Below are positions 41,872 to 50,591 of a DNA stretch of 53,713 nucleotides, in pieces. The translations under genes and the position numbers were made by a program. The first letter of the stretch is position 1; every line of letters starts with the position of its first letter. The DNA is from an uncultured Lachnospiraceae bacterium (GTDB lineage Bacteria > Bacillota > Clostridia > Lachnospirales > Lachnospiraceae): positions 1 through 53,713 of the forward strand of contig CAJUEX010000008.1 in the NCBI GenBank assembly GCA_910585715.1, read 5' to 3'. The notes beneath the pieces are model-generated. The model made no database searches and was not told the DNA's origin. It was given only the letters and a program-made list of their open reading frames with translations.

Positions 41872-42721
41872 GATATTTCAGATTGCTAAAAATGGCATAT
41901 ATCGAACATTGACCCATGGAAGATTTTATTTTGCATTATTTGTAAATTTTATTTTAATCAAACAGTTGACAGACTGCATAAGAAACTTTTCAGAAGCAGT
42001 AGGAATCAATGTTTCTCCATGGCTGTTTCCCTTTCTCATGCAGCAGAGCTATATTCAATTTTTATTTCTTGCCGGAGCCACGCTGCTGTTTTGTGATGCA
42101 CCGTTTATAGAGGAAGGCAGCTATTTTGAGATGATCAGAGCGGGAAAGAAAAAATGGCTGGCAGGAAAACTGCTATACATGCTTATTCTTTCTGTCTTAT
42201 ATACAGCAGCTGTTATGCTGTTGACTATTTTCCTGCTGTTTCCAAGAATTACCTTTGAAAACAAATGGGGAAAGGTGCTTGGCACATTGGCACAGACAAA
42301 TGCTGCAGCAGTGTTTGGAAACGATTACATAAGTCTGGACTATAAGATTATTTTAAAATACCAGCCAATAGAAGCAATGGTGTTTTCCTTTTTAATGGCA
42401 GTATGTGTCTGCTTGATTGTAGGATTGTGTGTTCTGGCAATAAACCTGTGCTTTAAAAAGGTGCCGGGAGCCTTAGGCGGCATTGCGGTTGCACTAATGT
42501 CTTATTTCCAAAAAAATTTTTCCAACCTTTATGCCATGTCCTTTTTCTCTCCTGCAAGCTGGATGGACATAGCCTTATGGGACAGGAAGGTTACCTTGTC
42601 CTATCCATCTGTAAACTATATGATTACATTTTTGATTTTGAGTATTGTCAGCTTATGCGCATGTTCTATGATAGTCTTTTGGAGAACAAGGGATGTACTG
42701 AGAAAGAAAGGGGAATACTGA
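41864..42721 (+). CDS. ABC-2 type permease 2 of the cassette
   Basis: The 285-residue membrane protein has about six segments and the sequence EEGSYFEMIRAGKKKWLAGKLL, the typical ABC-2 coupling loop. It is a different protein from permease 1 at the sequence level, so the transporter is probably a heterodimer. Its stop overlaps the first base of the ATPase start codon. Confidence 0.8.
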   Translation: MHKIFQIAKNGIYRTLTHGRFYFALFVNFILIKQLTDCIRNFSEAVGINVSPWLFPFLMQQSYIQFLFLAGATLLFCDAPFIEEGSYFEMIRAGKKKWLAGKLLYMLILSVLYTAAVMLLTIFLLFPRITFENKWGKVLGTLAQTNAAAVFGNDYISLDYKIILKYQPIEAMVFSFLMAVCVCLIVGLCVLAINLCFKKVPGALGGIAVALMSYFQKNFSNLYAMSFFSPASWMDIALWDRKVTLSYPSVNYMITFLILSIVSLCACSMIVFWRTRDVLRKKGEY

Positions 42722-43371
42722 TGGAGCATATAATTGAAGTTCAAAGTGCAACAAAAAAAATAAATGATAAGGTTTTGCTGGGCGACGTGAACCTTCAGGT
42801 GAAAAAAGGGGAAATCATCGGGATTATCGGGCGAAACGGCAGCGGAAAAACAGTACTGTTTAAATGCATATGCGGTTTTATGAAACTGGATACCGGAAAA
42901 ATACTGGTAAATGACAGGGAAATAGGAAAAAATTGTAATATGCCAAAAGACACAGGTATTATTATTGAAAGTCCGGGCTTTCTGCCAGCCTATAGCGGAT
43001 ATCGAAATTTACTTTTTCTGGCGGATATTAAAAGCAGGGCAAAAAGAGAAAAGGTTTGTGAGGCAATGAAACAGGTTGGGCTTGAGCCGGATAATAAAAA
43101 GGCAGTAAAAACATATTCTATGGGAATGAAGCAGCGCCTGGCAATTGCCCAGGCTATTATGGAAGACCAGAATATACTGATACTGGATGAACCAATGAAT
43201 GGTTTGGATGACGGCGGCGTTGAGGATACGAGAAGGCTGCTGCTTAAACTGCGGGAACAAGGTAAAACAATACTGATTGCAAGCCATATGAAGGAAGATA
43301 TCGATGTGCTCTGTGATAAGGTTTTCAGAATGGAAAAGGGGAAAATGAGTATTGTTCAGACGGCTGAATAA
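42721..43371 (+). CDS. ABC transporter ATP-binding protein of the cassette
   Basis: The 216-residue ATPase is complete: Walker A IGRNGSGKTVLF (about 36-47), Q-loop region ESPGFLPAYSG, signature TYSMGMKQRLAIAQAI, Walker B ILILDEPMNGLDDGG, and the switch His in LIASHMKED. It powers the two permeases just upstream. The YSMGM signature puts it near the BcrA/NatA-type exporters and immunity ATPases, consistent with drug- or bacteriocin-type substrates. Start ATG 42721; a longer version read from inside the permease frame has no support. Confidence 0.88.
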   Translation: MEHIIEVQSATKKINDKVLLGDVNLQVKKGEIIGIIGRNGSGKTVLFKCICGFMKLDTGKILVNDREIGKNCNMPKDTGIIIESPGFLPAYSGYRNLLFLADIKSRAKREKVCEAMKQVGLEPDNKKAVKTYSMGMKQRLAIAQAIMEDQNILILDEPMNGLDDGGVEDTRRLLLKLREQGKTILIASHMKEDIDVLCDKVFRMEKGKMSIVQTAE

Positions 43372-43456
43372 AGAGTAATGATAAATAAAATAGAAACAAA
43401 AGCAGAAGAAGCATTATGGGCATAGTTTATAAGGGATTATGGATATTGATAGATAA

Positions 43457-43906
43457 GGGGATAGCATAGCCTATCAGATTACAGAAAGGCTGGAGCAATT
43501 AACGGAAGACCAAAGCCTGATAGCCAGAGAAGTGCGGCAGGGCCTGTTAACAAAAGAAGAGGCAAAGCATGAAACAAGGCAGAATATTCTCCTTCAAAGC
43601 ATAGGATATTCAAAACATATCGTTCCTGAGTTTCGTTCTGGGAACATAGTGGATAATGCCGGTTATTTAGTATGTTCAGATGGCTTTTACCATCATATTG
43701 CGGAAGAGGAGATGATTGCTAATTTTTGTGGAGAAGTACTTTGGAATGTGCAGCTTATAAAAGAGCGAACAGATGCTTTTATAGAGCTGGTAAAGCAACG
43801 TGGTGAAAAGGATAACATTTCTGTTGCGTTGATTAAGTACGTGCCGGATGAACAGGTAAAGGATATAGAGACTTGTGAATTGGTGGAAGAAGATAGTATA
43901 AAGTAA
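43457..43906 (+). pseudogene. Remnant of a PP2C-type Ser/Thr phosphatase
   Basis: The readable frame starts after a TAA at 43454 with GDSIAYQITERLEQLTEDQS, where PP2C enzymes have the metal-site GDSRxY of the middle of the protein. It continues through IAREVRQGLLTKEEAKHE, NAGYLVCSDGFYHHI and RGEKDNISVALIKY. About the first 110-120 residues, with the first Asp metal ligand, are missing, and I cannot find them in the 85 bp up to the ATPase gene. The second motif is altered (GDSIAY, usually GDSR.Y). A shorter product from GTG 43532 could be made but would not be a full enzyme. Confidence 0.7.
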
Positions 43907-43993
43907 GAAAATAAAAAACTTATATATAATATTTTGTATGAACAATTTGTGTTCATTTTTCAATATGCCAAATATGCCAAACATAAATTTCTA

Positions 43994-44022
43994 TTGACTA
44001 ACCCGCACAACTATGCTAAATT
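43994..44022 (+). promoter_or_regulatory. Promoter of proS
   Basis: TTGACT (43994-43999), a 17-bp spacer and TAAATT (44017-44022), 70 bases before the first T-box stem. Confidence 0.6.
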
Positions 44023-44091
44023 AAGACAATAAACATCCCCAAATAAATACAAAAAAGCAATGAAGAGAAATAGTATATATTTTAAAACATT

Positions 44092-44390
44092 TCAGAGAGA
44101 AGCCGGCAGGTGAAAGGCTTTATGGAAAAATATAGAACCGGTCTCTGAGCTGTAAACCGAACTAAAATGTCCATATTCTGCAGGAGCAAAAAGGGAATCC
44201 CAAGACAAAAATCCCTTAAGCAAAAATGCAGTCAGCGGCATAAATACAGTAGGCTTTAACGGATTTCCACCGTTACAGGGAAAGCGGTATAAGGTGCGCC
44301 TTGTACCGGATGAGTGCAGTTTTATACTGAAATTAGGTGGTAACACGGACAAGATTCGCCCTAAGCTGATATTCAGCTCAGGGCTTTTAT
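44092..44390 (+). promoter_or_regulatory. T-box riboswitch (proline) of proS
   Basis: The leader shows the T-box parts in order. The basal stem I is TCAGAGA (44092-44098) with TCTCTGA (44142-44148). A Pro codon CCG (44138-44140) sits just before the 3' strand and is a plausible specifier. Stem II/III-like hairpins follow, then the T-box sequence AGGTGGTAACACGG (44335-44348), the antiterminator region and the terminator hairpin CCCTAAGCTGA (44359-44369) with TCAGCTCAGGG (44373-44383) followed by CTTTTATTA. Uncharged tRNA-Pro would favour read-through into proS. Confidence 0.85.
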
Positions 44391-44520
44391 TATGCAAAAA
44401 TACCCGACTTGCAAGATTCCCCGTATAGCGAGGCAGAATTGCAGTCATAAGGTGCTTTGCATCTAACAAACATTTATTCGATAATAAACTACATAAAAAC
44501 AGAAAAAAGGAGAAAAGAAA

Positions 44521-45957
44521 ATGGCTGAGAACAAAAAATTAGTAGAAGCAATTACCTCCATGGAAGAGGACTTTGCCCAATGGTACACAGATGTTGTAAA
44601 AAAGGCGGAACTGATTGATTACACAAGCGTAAAAGGCTGCATGGTCTTTAAGCCGGCAGGCTATGCTATCTGGGAACTGATTCAATCCCAGATGGACGCC
44701 ATGTTTAAAGCAACCGGAGTGGAAAATGTATATCTGCCGTTGTTCATTCCTGAAAGCCTGTTACAAAAAGAAAAGGACCACGTAGAAGGCTTTGCTCCCG
44801 AGGTGGCATGGGTCACCCATGGAGGAATGAATCCCCTGCAGGAAAGACTGTGTGTAAGGCCTACTTCCGAAACACTTTTTTGTGATTTTTATAAAAATGA
44901 GGTTCAGTCCTACCGGGATTTGCCGAAAGTATATAATCAATGGTGCAGCGTTGTGCGCTGGGAAAAAGAAACAAGACCATTCCTGCGTTCAAGGGAATTT
45001 TTATGGCAGGAAGGCCATACTGCCCATGCTACTGCTGAGGATGCAGAAGCAAGAACCATTCAAATGTTAAATATATATGCCGACTTTTGCGAACAGGTGC
45101 TTGCCATTCCTGTTATAAAGGGCCGCAAAACTGATAAAGAAAAATTTGCAGGAGCAGAAGCTACTTATACCATTGAAGCCCTGATGCACGATGGAAAGGC
45201 ACTTCAATCCGGCACCAGCCACAACTTTGGAGACGGATTTGCAAAGGCATTCGGCATTCAATATACGGATAAGGATAATAAGCTGCAATATGTACACCAG
45301 ACCTCCTGGGGCGCTTCCACCAGACTGATTGGCGGAATTATCATGGTTCATGGAGATGATTCCGGCCTGGTGCTTCCTCCAAAGATTGCGCCTACCCAGG
45401 TAATGATTATTCCGATTATGCAGCATAAAGAAGGCGTATTGGAAAAAGCAGCAGAATTAAAGCAGTTGCTTTCTGCTAACTTCCGCGTGAAGGTGGATGA
45501 TACGGATAAGAGTCCGGGATGGAAATTCTCCGAACAGGAAATGAGAGGCATTCCGGTTCGTGTGGAAATCGGTCCAAAGGATATTCAGGCAAACAAATGC
45601 ATTTTGGTCCGCCGGGATACAAGAGAAAAGATGGAAGTAGCTCTGGATGAGCTGGAAGGAAAGCTTGCGGAGCTTATGGAAAAAATCCAGTCAGAAATGT
45701 TAGAAAGAGCAAGGGCACACAGGGATTCCCATATATCTTCTGCCGTGAATATGGAAGAATTTGCAAAAAATCTGGAAGAAAAACCGGGCTTTATCAAAGC
45801 AATGTGGTGCGGTGAGCAGGCTTGTGAAGACCTGATTAAAGAACAAACCGGCGCTACAAGCCGCTGCATGCCTTTTGAGCAGGAAACCATTTCCGATAAA
45901 TGCGTTTGCTGCGGCAAACCGGCAGCAAAAATGGTTTACTGGGGAAGAGCTTACTAA
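44521..45957 (+). CDS. proS: Proline--tRNA ligase (type 3)
   Basis: The 478-residue class-II synthetase has VYLPLFIPESLL (motif 1 region), CVRPTSETLFCDFYKNEVQSYRDLP-like text with RWEKETRPFLRSREFLWQEGHTAHAT (motif 2) and TSWGASTRLIGGIIMVHGDD (motif 3). The anticodon-binding domain follows, then the extra C-terminal domain of type-3 ProRS, ending in CVCCGKPAAKMVYWGRAY with a possible zinc site. This compact archaeal/eukaryotic-like type is usual in Clostridia. Start ATG 44521 with AAAGGAG. Controlled by the T-box upstream. Confidence 0.95.
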   Translation: MAENKKLVEAITSMEEDFAQWYTDVVKKAELIDYTSVKGCMVFKPAGYAIWELIQSQMDAMFKATGVENVYLPLFIPESLLQKEKDHVEGFAPEVAWVTHGGMNPLQERLCVRPTSETLFCDFYKNEVQSYRDLPKVYNQWCSVVRWEKETRPFLRSREFLWQEGHTAHATAEDAEARTIQMLNIYADFCEQVLAIPVIKGRKTDKEKFAGAEATYTIEALMHDGKALQSGTSHNFGDGFAKAFGIQYTDKDNKLQYVHQTSWGASTRLIGGIIMVHGDDSGLVLPPKIAPTQVMIIPIMQHKEGVLEKAAELKQLLSANFRVKVDDTDKSPGWKFSEQEMRGIPVRVEIGPKDIQANKCILVRRDTREKMEVALDELEGKLAELMEKIQSEMLERARAHRDSHISSAVNMEEFAKNLEEKPGFIKAMWCGEQACEDLIKEQTGATSRCMPFEQETISDKCVCCGKPAAKMVYWGRAY

Positions 45958-45977
45958 AGATAATAAATTTGCCCTCT

Positions 45978-46048
45978 GAGGTGAACTGACTTGGATGGTG
46001 CAGGGACTTTCCTGTCCCAATGCTATCCATCTAAGTCTGCTCACCTTC
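45978..46048. terminator. Long hairpin between convergent proS and membrane-protein gene
   Basis: GAGGTGA (45978) pairs with TCACCTTC (to 46048). Inside are ACTTGGATGG with CTATCCATCTAAGT-type text and the perfect inner stem CAGGGAC/GTCCC(TG). It has no clear T-run on either side but sits where both transcripts meet. Confidence 0.5.
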
Positions 46049-46067
46049 ATAAGGCAAAATTATAAAA

Positions 46068-46586
46068 TCAAACCGGCGGCTGAAAAATTGGCAGGTCCGG
46101 TATCCGGAAGGAAAATAAATAAAAAAGCAGCACATTTATACCCAGATAAAGCAGGCAAATCCAAAACAGCCATGAAGGGAAAACAAGACCCTTTAAAGAT
46201 AGACCGTGATAGATTCCGACCATAAGGGCAGCCAGTAGTAAAAGGCAGTCGGAAACGATTCCTTCTATGGTAAACCCATATTTTAATCCATAATATCCCA
46301 TAGCAACAACAGGCTTTCCGATTATAACTGCCAGCGCAGACATAATCACCCGGGTTGTTATGGGAATTTTTTTAATCAGCTTATTCCAGGGACACAGAAA
46401 AACAATGCATACAGGATAAAAAACAAGCTTTAAATGCTCCCAAATGCTTTCACTTACAGGCATAAGTCCGGCAAAAAGAGGAAATCGTCCCAAAAGGTCA
46501 TAAGTAAAATGCAGAATAGCGGCAATTATATAAGCAACCGCAACCATTAATAGATAATATTTAAAGTTGGAATTTTTCAGCTTCAT
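46068..46586 (-). CDS. Small membrane protein, DUF6512-like
   Basis: The 172-residue protein has five or six membrane segments. The segment HFTYDLLGRFPLFAGLMPVSESIWEHLKLVFYP is distinctive (key residues HFxYD, PVSESIWEHLKL) and fits a Clostridia-specific membrane family I associate with DUF6512. Function unknown. The ATG (complement near 46584-46586) is preceded by AAAGGGGAG on the minus strand. Confidence 0.7.
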   Translation of the reverse strand: MKLKNSNFKYYLLMVAVAYIIAAILHFTYDLLGRFPLFAGLMPVSESIWEHLKLVFYPVCIVFLCPWNKLIKKIPITTRVIMSALAVIIGKPVVAMGYYGLKYGFTIEGIVSDCLLLLAALMVGIYHGLSLKGLVFPSWLFWICLLYLGINVLLFYLFSFRIPDLPIFQPPV

Positions 46587-46714
46587 TATTGCTCCCCTTT
46601 TTATAGATATGATTCATAAAAAATATAATATGATAATTATATTAAATATATTGTGAAATATATTATATGAAGTATATATTAGTAGTATTTCTTTTTTTAA
46701 ATAATATATGAAAA
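46587..46714. other. Very AT-rich divergent spacer
   Basis: Almost pure A/T with repeated ATATTA-type text; no gene. It probably holds the promoter of the DUF6512-like gene (many TATAAT-like sites, so I cannot choose one). Confidence 0.4.
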
Positions 46715-46772
46715 TAAAAAAGCCTATATAAATACAGCAAAATCAACCTGCTCCTGTTTTTATATAAGCTTT
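46715..46772 (-). terminator. Terminator of the HAD-GNAT operon
   Basis: AAAGCCTATATAAATACAG (46719-46737) pairs with CTGTTTTTATATAAGCTTT (46754-46772) with few mismatches. On the minus strand it runs into TTTTTATTTT. Confidence 0.7.
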
Positions 46773-46860
46773 ATTTTATTATTTTATTCTTTTATACATT
46801 TGCAAACAAGCTGCAGATAATCAGTTCAAAAAAATTTACAAAATTTCAAATCAGTTAAAA

Positions 46861-47679
46861 TCAATCCACAATAAACCTGTCTATAACAGTAACAATCCCA
46901 TCCTCATCATTGGACTTTGTAATAAAATCAGCCGCTTCCTTTACCTTATCCTGTGCATTAGCCATAGCTACCCCAATGCCAGCATACTCAATCATGGTCA
47001 TATCATTAAAACCGTCCCCGCAGCAAATAGCATTTTCCCGTGTAAGTCCCACAGAGCTCAGCATACGGTCCAGCGAGGCTGCCTTATCCACATTTTTAGG
47101 CATGATTTCAATAAAAAAGGGCTCTGAACGGTAGATGCTTAAAATATCCCCATACATTTTCTGTAATTCCTTTTCATAATTTTCTGCAATTTCAGGCGGT
47201 GCGGTCATAAGACATTTATTTACATCGAAATCAACATATTTCGGAAAATTTGTTACTTTTCTTATGGGCATTCCATTGATGCGGGATTCTAATTCAATGT
47301 ATTCATCAGTTCTGGTTCCGAGAATAATATTATCGCCCAGATAAGTGACAATGCCCATATCATTAGCCCTGGCATACCGGTAAAGGCCCGGTATCACAGA
47401 AGCCGGCAGGGTCTTTTGGTATACGATTTCTCCGGAGCGGCAGTTTATGATTCTTCCGCCGTTAAAGGAAAGCAGGTATCCGCCGTATTTCTCCAGCTCC
47501 AGTTCCTCTGCATAGCGCCTCATTCCGGGCGTGGGGCGACCGGAGGCTAAAATTACCTTGTGCCCTCTTTTCATAATATCTATAATTCCCCGCTTTGTAT
47601 TTTCCGTTATTTCTTTTTGTGAATTGGTCAGCGTGCCGTCAATATCCAGAACAAGCACTTTTTCATCTCTTGTTTTCAT
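46861..47679 (-). CDS. Cof-type HAD-IIB phosphatase
   Basis: The 272-residue enzyme has HAD motif I VLDIDGTLTNS (DxD, residues about 11-15), motif II LASGRP, motif III with Lys near NFPKYVDFDVNKC, and motif IV CCGDGFNDMTMIEYAG. The cap domain is type IIB. Family members dephosphorylate sugar phosphates or pyridoxal phosphate; substrate unknown. The start overlaps the stop of the GNAT gene by 4 bp, so they form one operon. Confidence 0.9.
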   Translation of the reverse strand: MKTRDEKVLVLDIDGTLTNSQKEITENTKRGIIDIMKRGHKVILASGRPTPGMRRYAEELELEKYGGYLLSFNGGRIINCRSGEIVYQKTLPASVIPGLYRYARANDMGIVTYLGDNIILGTRTDEYIELESRINGMPIRKVTNFPKYVDFDVNKCLMTAPPEIAENYEKELQKMYGDILSIYRSEPFFIEIMPKNVDKAASLDRMLSSVGLTRENAICCGDGFNDMTMIEYAGIGVAMANAQDKVKEAADFITKSNDEDGIVTVIDRFIVD

Positions 47680-48125
47680 AGTCCGTTTTCCTTTTTCTTT
47701 TTACGATAGTACATCAGGTATTCCACTTCTCCTAAATCTTCATTTACCTCTTCTGATTTTTTCAGAAACCCCTGCCCTTCATAAAACCGGTATGCCCCGT
47801 AATTGTTTTCAAATACGTGCAGGGTAAAGAAATCATAGTCCTCCTTTATATAATTTAAAAGCCTGGAACCGATTCCAATCCCGCGGTATTCTTTTTCTAC
47901 AAAAAGCCCGGCAAGATATCCTTCATCCATGCCGATAAAGCCTACCACCCGTCCGTCCATTTCATAAACAAAGGTATCCACTTCCAGAACAGCTCTGGAT
48001 ACATAGGAAAAGTTCCTGTCCCAATAATCCTTTGGAATAAAGTCATGGGCATCCAGATTGCCCTCATACCAGATTTTCATAACTCTTTTTAAGTCATCCG
48101 GAATCATCTTTCTTATAAAATCCAT
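47676..48125 (-). CDS. GNAT family N-acetyltransferase
   Basis: The 149-residue enzyme starts MDFIRKMIPDDLKRVMKIWY and has the acetyl-CoA site LFVEKEYRGIGIGSRLLNYI (motif A, R/Q-x-x-G-x-G/A) followed by YGAYRFYEGQGF (motif B). Resembles RimI-type and general GNATs. The ATG with complement at 48123-48125 has GGGGAG upstream; earlier in-frame starts lead into sequence unlike the family. Substrate unknown. Confidence 0.88.
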   Translation of the reverse strand: MDFIRKMIPDDLKRVMKIWYEGNLDAHDFIPKDYWDRNFSYVSRAVLEVDTFVYEMDGRVVGFIGMDEGYLAGLFVEKEYRGIGIGSRLLNYIKEDYDFFTLHVFENNYGAYRFYEGQGFLKKSEEVNEDLGEVEYLMYYRKKKKENGL

Positions 48126-48303
48126 ATAATACTCCCCGCAGTGTTCATAAAGAGAAAGCCAGAGTTCTGCAGTACAATATAAATACAACAAACCCGTATT
48201 TTCCCGTGAAAATATACAGTTATCTGCCAACAACTGTTATTATACTAAAAACTCCTTTCCCTGACTAGTGTACTGACAAATTTATTGCTTATAAAACTTG
48301 TAA

Positions 48304-48527
48304 GTAACAGTTCAGCCCTCCGCTTTCCTCCACAGGAATCAGAATCGGCGGCAGGCAGAAAGTGTTTCTACGTCGTCCCGCTCTCGCTCTGATAAAAACG
48401 CAGCAGTGCTAAGCTCGAAAATACCTCGCTAAGCGCTGGCGTTTTTATAAGGACTCCTTTAGAAATCACTTTCTGCCTGCCGCCGATTCTGATTCCTGTG
48501 GAGGAAAGCGGAGGGCTGAACTGTTAC
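48304..48527. repeat. Hairpin repeat element, copy 5
   Basis: GTAACAGTTCAGCCCTCCGC (48304) and its perfect complement ending at 48527, then CTTTCCTCCACAGGAATCAG with its complement and GGCAGGCAGAAAGTG. The core is in the reverse orientation and nearly identical to copy 4. The differences between the outer arms of copies 4 and 5 are matched on both strands. Confidence 0.9.
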
Positions 48528-48624
48528 ACTTGTAATGGCAAAAAGTAAAATATATTTGACATTTTGCTGTTGAGGTGATATATTGTTAACAAGAAACTTA
48601 AAACAAAGGAAAGAAGGAATCTAT

Positions 48625-49680
48625 ATGGAAACAAATATTTTAAATACGGCTGCTGACGAAGCAGGCGGTGCAGGGGAAAAAGAACGTTTACAAAAAACAG
48701 CAGGAGGCTTAGGATGGCGCTATGCAATCTTTGCCATTGCAGTAATAGGAATACAGATACTGGTATCGGGCGTTGTGTCGGCTGTGGCTCCCCGGTGGGC
48801 AGAAGCAAACATATCCCTGTTTCAGTTTCTGTTGATAATTCTCTCAGTTGATATAATCGGTTTTCCGCTTATCTTTATTTTATCCAAAAAGATACCTGCC
48901 GCCAGGCTGGAATCCCGCAATTTGGGATTCGGGAAATTGATTGTATGTGTATTAATGGGAGCTGGTATATGTGGAGCAGGCGGGATTATAGGCAATATTT
49001 TTCATTTTGCCCTTACCCTTCCCTTTGGCGTGAGTATGGACGATGCAAATCAGCTTGGAAACATGATGCTGTATTCAGATGCGCCTATCCGGATTCTTAC
49101 GGTGGGAATACTGGCGCCCATATTTGAAGAATTGATTTTCAGAAAGTTACTGGTTGACAGAATGATCAATCATGGGGAATTTGCTGCCATTCTTATGTCC
49201 GGCCTGATGTTCGGACTGTTTCATGGAAATTTTTCACAGTTCTTTTTCGCAACCGGCCTTGGAATGTTTTGGGCGTTTATTTACATTAAGACCGGGAAAA
49301 TATGGTATACGATACTGTTTCATATGATTGTGAACCTGTCCTCGTCGGTTGTTACTGTATATTTGTCACAGGGTTACCTTCAGGCGCTGCAGACAGCAGG
49401 AGAAGATATGACAGGAATGACTCAGGAGGGAATGCTTTCCATGCTTATCTATTTAGGATGGATGGGAATTTTGCTGGTCTGCTGTATTGCAGGCATTATT
49501 CTCCTGATCGTAAACAGAAAAAAATTCTCGCTTAATGCCAATGCTGCAGGAATGAGCAAAAAGGAAGTAGCCGGCAGCGCACTTTCCAGCAAGGGTATGT
49601 TGCTTTATTACATTCCCTGCATCATATTATTTTTGATGGCATATGGAACTCCGATTATTAATTTATTCGTGAACAAATAA
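48625..49680 (+). CDS. CPBP family intramembrane metalloprotease
   Basis: The 351-residue protein has eight or more membrane segments and the CPBP site EELIFRKLLVDR (Glu pair), FGLFHGNFSQFFFATGLG (His) and HMIVNLSSS. It has an N-terminal polar tail (METNILNTAADEAGG). ATG 48625 has AAGGAA upstream; starting at 48583 would put the region before it in the gene without homology. Unlike the smaller CPBP gene at 36.7 kb, it is intact. Confidence 0.85.
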   Translation: METNILNTAADEAGGAGEKERLQKTAGGLGWRYAIFAIAVIGIQILVSGVVSAVAPRWAEANISLFQFLLIILSVDIIGFPLIFILSKKIPAARLESRNLGFGKLIVCVLMGAGICGAGGIIGNIFHFALTLPFGVSMDDANQLGNMMLYSDAPIRILTVGILAPIFEELIFRKLLVDRMINHGEFAAILMSGLMFGLFHGNFSQFFFATGLGMFWAFIYIKTGKIWYTILFHMIVNLSSSVVTVYLSQGYLQALQTAGEDMTGMTQEGMLSMLIYLGWMGILLVCCIAGIILLIVNRKKFSLNANAAGMSKKEVAGSALSSKGMLLYYIPCIILFLMAYGTPIINLFVNK

Positions 49681-49728
49681 TAACTCCGGGAATTGCTTAA
49701 ATGATAAATCAATGAGGGGGGAGGCCAC

Positions 49729-50256
49729 ATGAATTTAAGCGGCATTTTAATATTATTCAGCATAATAGTTGGTATATTGCTGGCAAAATTGTTTCAGAGA
49801 AAAACAAGAACGGATAATAGCAAGAAATACAGATATGATGAGCGTCAGGAAGTTGTAAGAGGAAAGGGATTTAAATACGGTTTTTTTACCATTCTGATTT
49901 GCAATGGGCTGTCGGTTTGTTTGAAAATAGCGGAAGTTCCACTGTTTGCTGAGTTGGAGCTGCCCATTATAATAGGCAGTTTTATAGGAATCGGCGTCTG
50001 GGTCGTGTATTGCATATGGAATGAAGGCTATTTTGCACTAAACGAAAACAAAGGGAAAATTATGATTCTGTTTGTAACTGCTGCCATTATGAATTTTACT
50101 GTGAGCACCGTTGCAATTGTCCGCGGTACAATAATACAGGATGGTAAATTAACATATCAAAGCATTAATTTTTTTTGCGGGCTGCTATTCATAATAATAT
50201 TTTTGACCATGTTTTTGAAAAAAGCCTATAAGGATGGAAAGGATGAGCAGGAGTGA
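49729..50256 (+). CDS. Small membrane protein paired with an HTH regulator
   Basis: The 175-residue protein has four membrane segments. A cytosolic motif YDERQEVVRGKGFKYGFFT after the first segment occurs in small Clostridia membrane proteins that are linked to tiny HTH regulators (a DUF6442-like or similar family; name uncertain). Its stop overlaps the start of the HTH gene (GTGA). AGGGGGGAGG precedes the ATG. Confidence 0.7.
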   Translation: MNLSGILILFSIIVGILLAKLFQRKTRTDNSKKYRYDERQEVVRGKGFKYGFFTILICNGLSVCLKIAEVPLFAELELPIIIGSFIGIGVWVVYCIWNEGYFALNENKGKIMILFVTAAIMNFTVSTVAIVRGTIIQDGKLTYQSINFFCGLLFIIIFLTMFLKKAYKDGKDEQE

Positions 50257-50447
50257 AAAATTTAAAGCTGAAATCTGCTCGGGCAGCCTTGGATTTGTCT
50301 CAACAGGATTTGGCGGAAAAGGTCAGTGTATCCAGACAGACCATCAGTGCCATTGAAAAAGGGGATTATAATCCAACCATCAATCTGTGCAGGGCAATTT
50401 GCAAGGTTTTGGGAAAAACTCTGGATGAGTTGTTTTGGGAAGAATAA
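50253..50447 (+). CDS. Small XRE-type HTH regulator
   Basis: This 64-residue DNA-binding protein is built of the HTH only: LDLSQQDLAEKVSVSRQTISAIEKGDYNPT then the LCRAICKVLGKTLDELF end. Such YozG-like proteins act as repressors paired with a membrane partner. GTG start overlapping the previous stop by four bases. A terminator follows. Confidence 0.88.
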   Translation: MKNLKLKSARAALDLSQQDLAEKVSVSRQTISAIEKGDYNPTINLCRAICKVLGKTLDELFWEE

Positions 50448-50451
50448 AAAG

Positions 50452-50492
50452 GGACCAAATGATTGTATGATACAGTCATTTGGTCCATTTTT
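50452..50492 (+). terminator. Rho-independent terminator after the HTH gene
   Basis: GGACCAAATGA (50452-50462) pairs with TCATTTGGTCC (50476-50486), with inner TGTA/TACA pairing, followed by ATTTTTC. Confidence 0.88.
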
Positions 50493-50533
50493 CGCAAAAT
50501 AATAAATTTTTATTGATTTACGATAAATTTATA

Positions 50534-50562
50534 TTGACTTTCGATTTGTATGGTGGTATATT
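50534..50562 (+). promoter_or_regulatory. Promoter of the DUF2975-HTH-DUF4153 operon
   Basis: TTGACT (50534-50539), a 17-bp spacer and TATATT (50557-50562). CGAT(AAATTTATATTGACTTT)CGAT gives a repeated CGATxx next to the -35 box, which could be the operator of the small HTH protein. Confidence 0.6.
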
Positions 50563-50591
50563 GTGGTAAATAAAAAAGAGAGGGCCCTTTT

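Noticed and set aside
44092..44469. 125-codon open frame on the minus strand before proS
   Set aside because: It is the complement of the T-box leader, whose structural elements are all recognisable.
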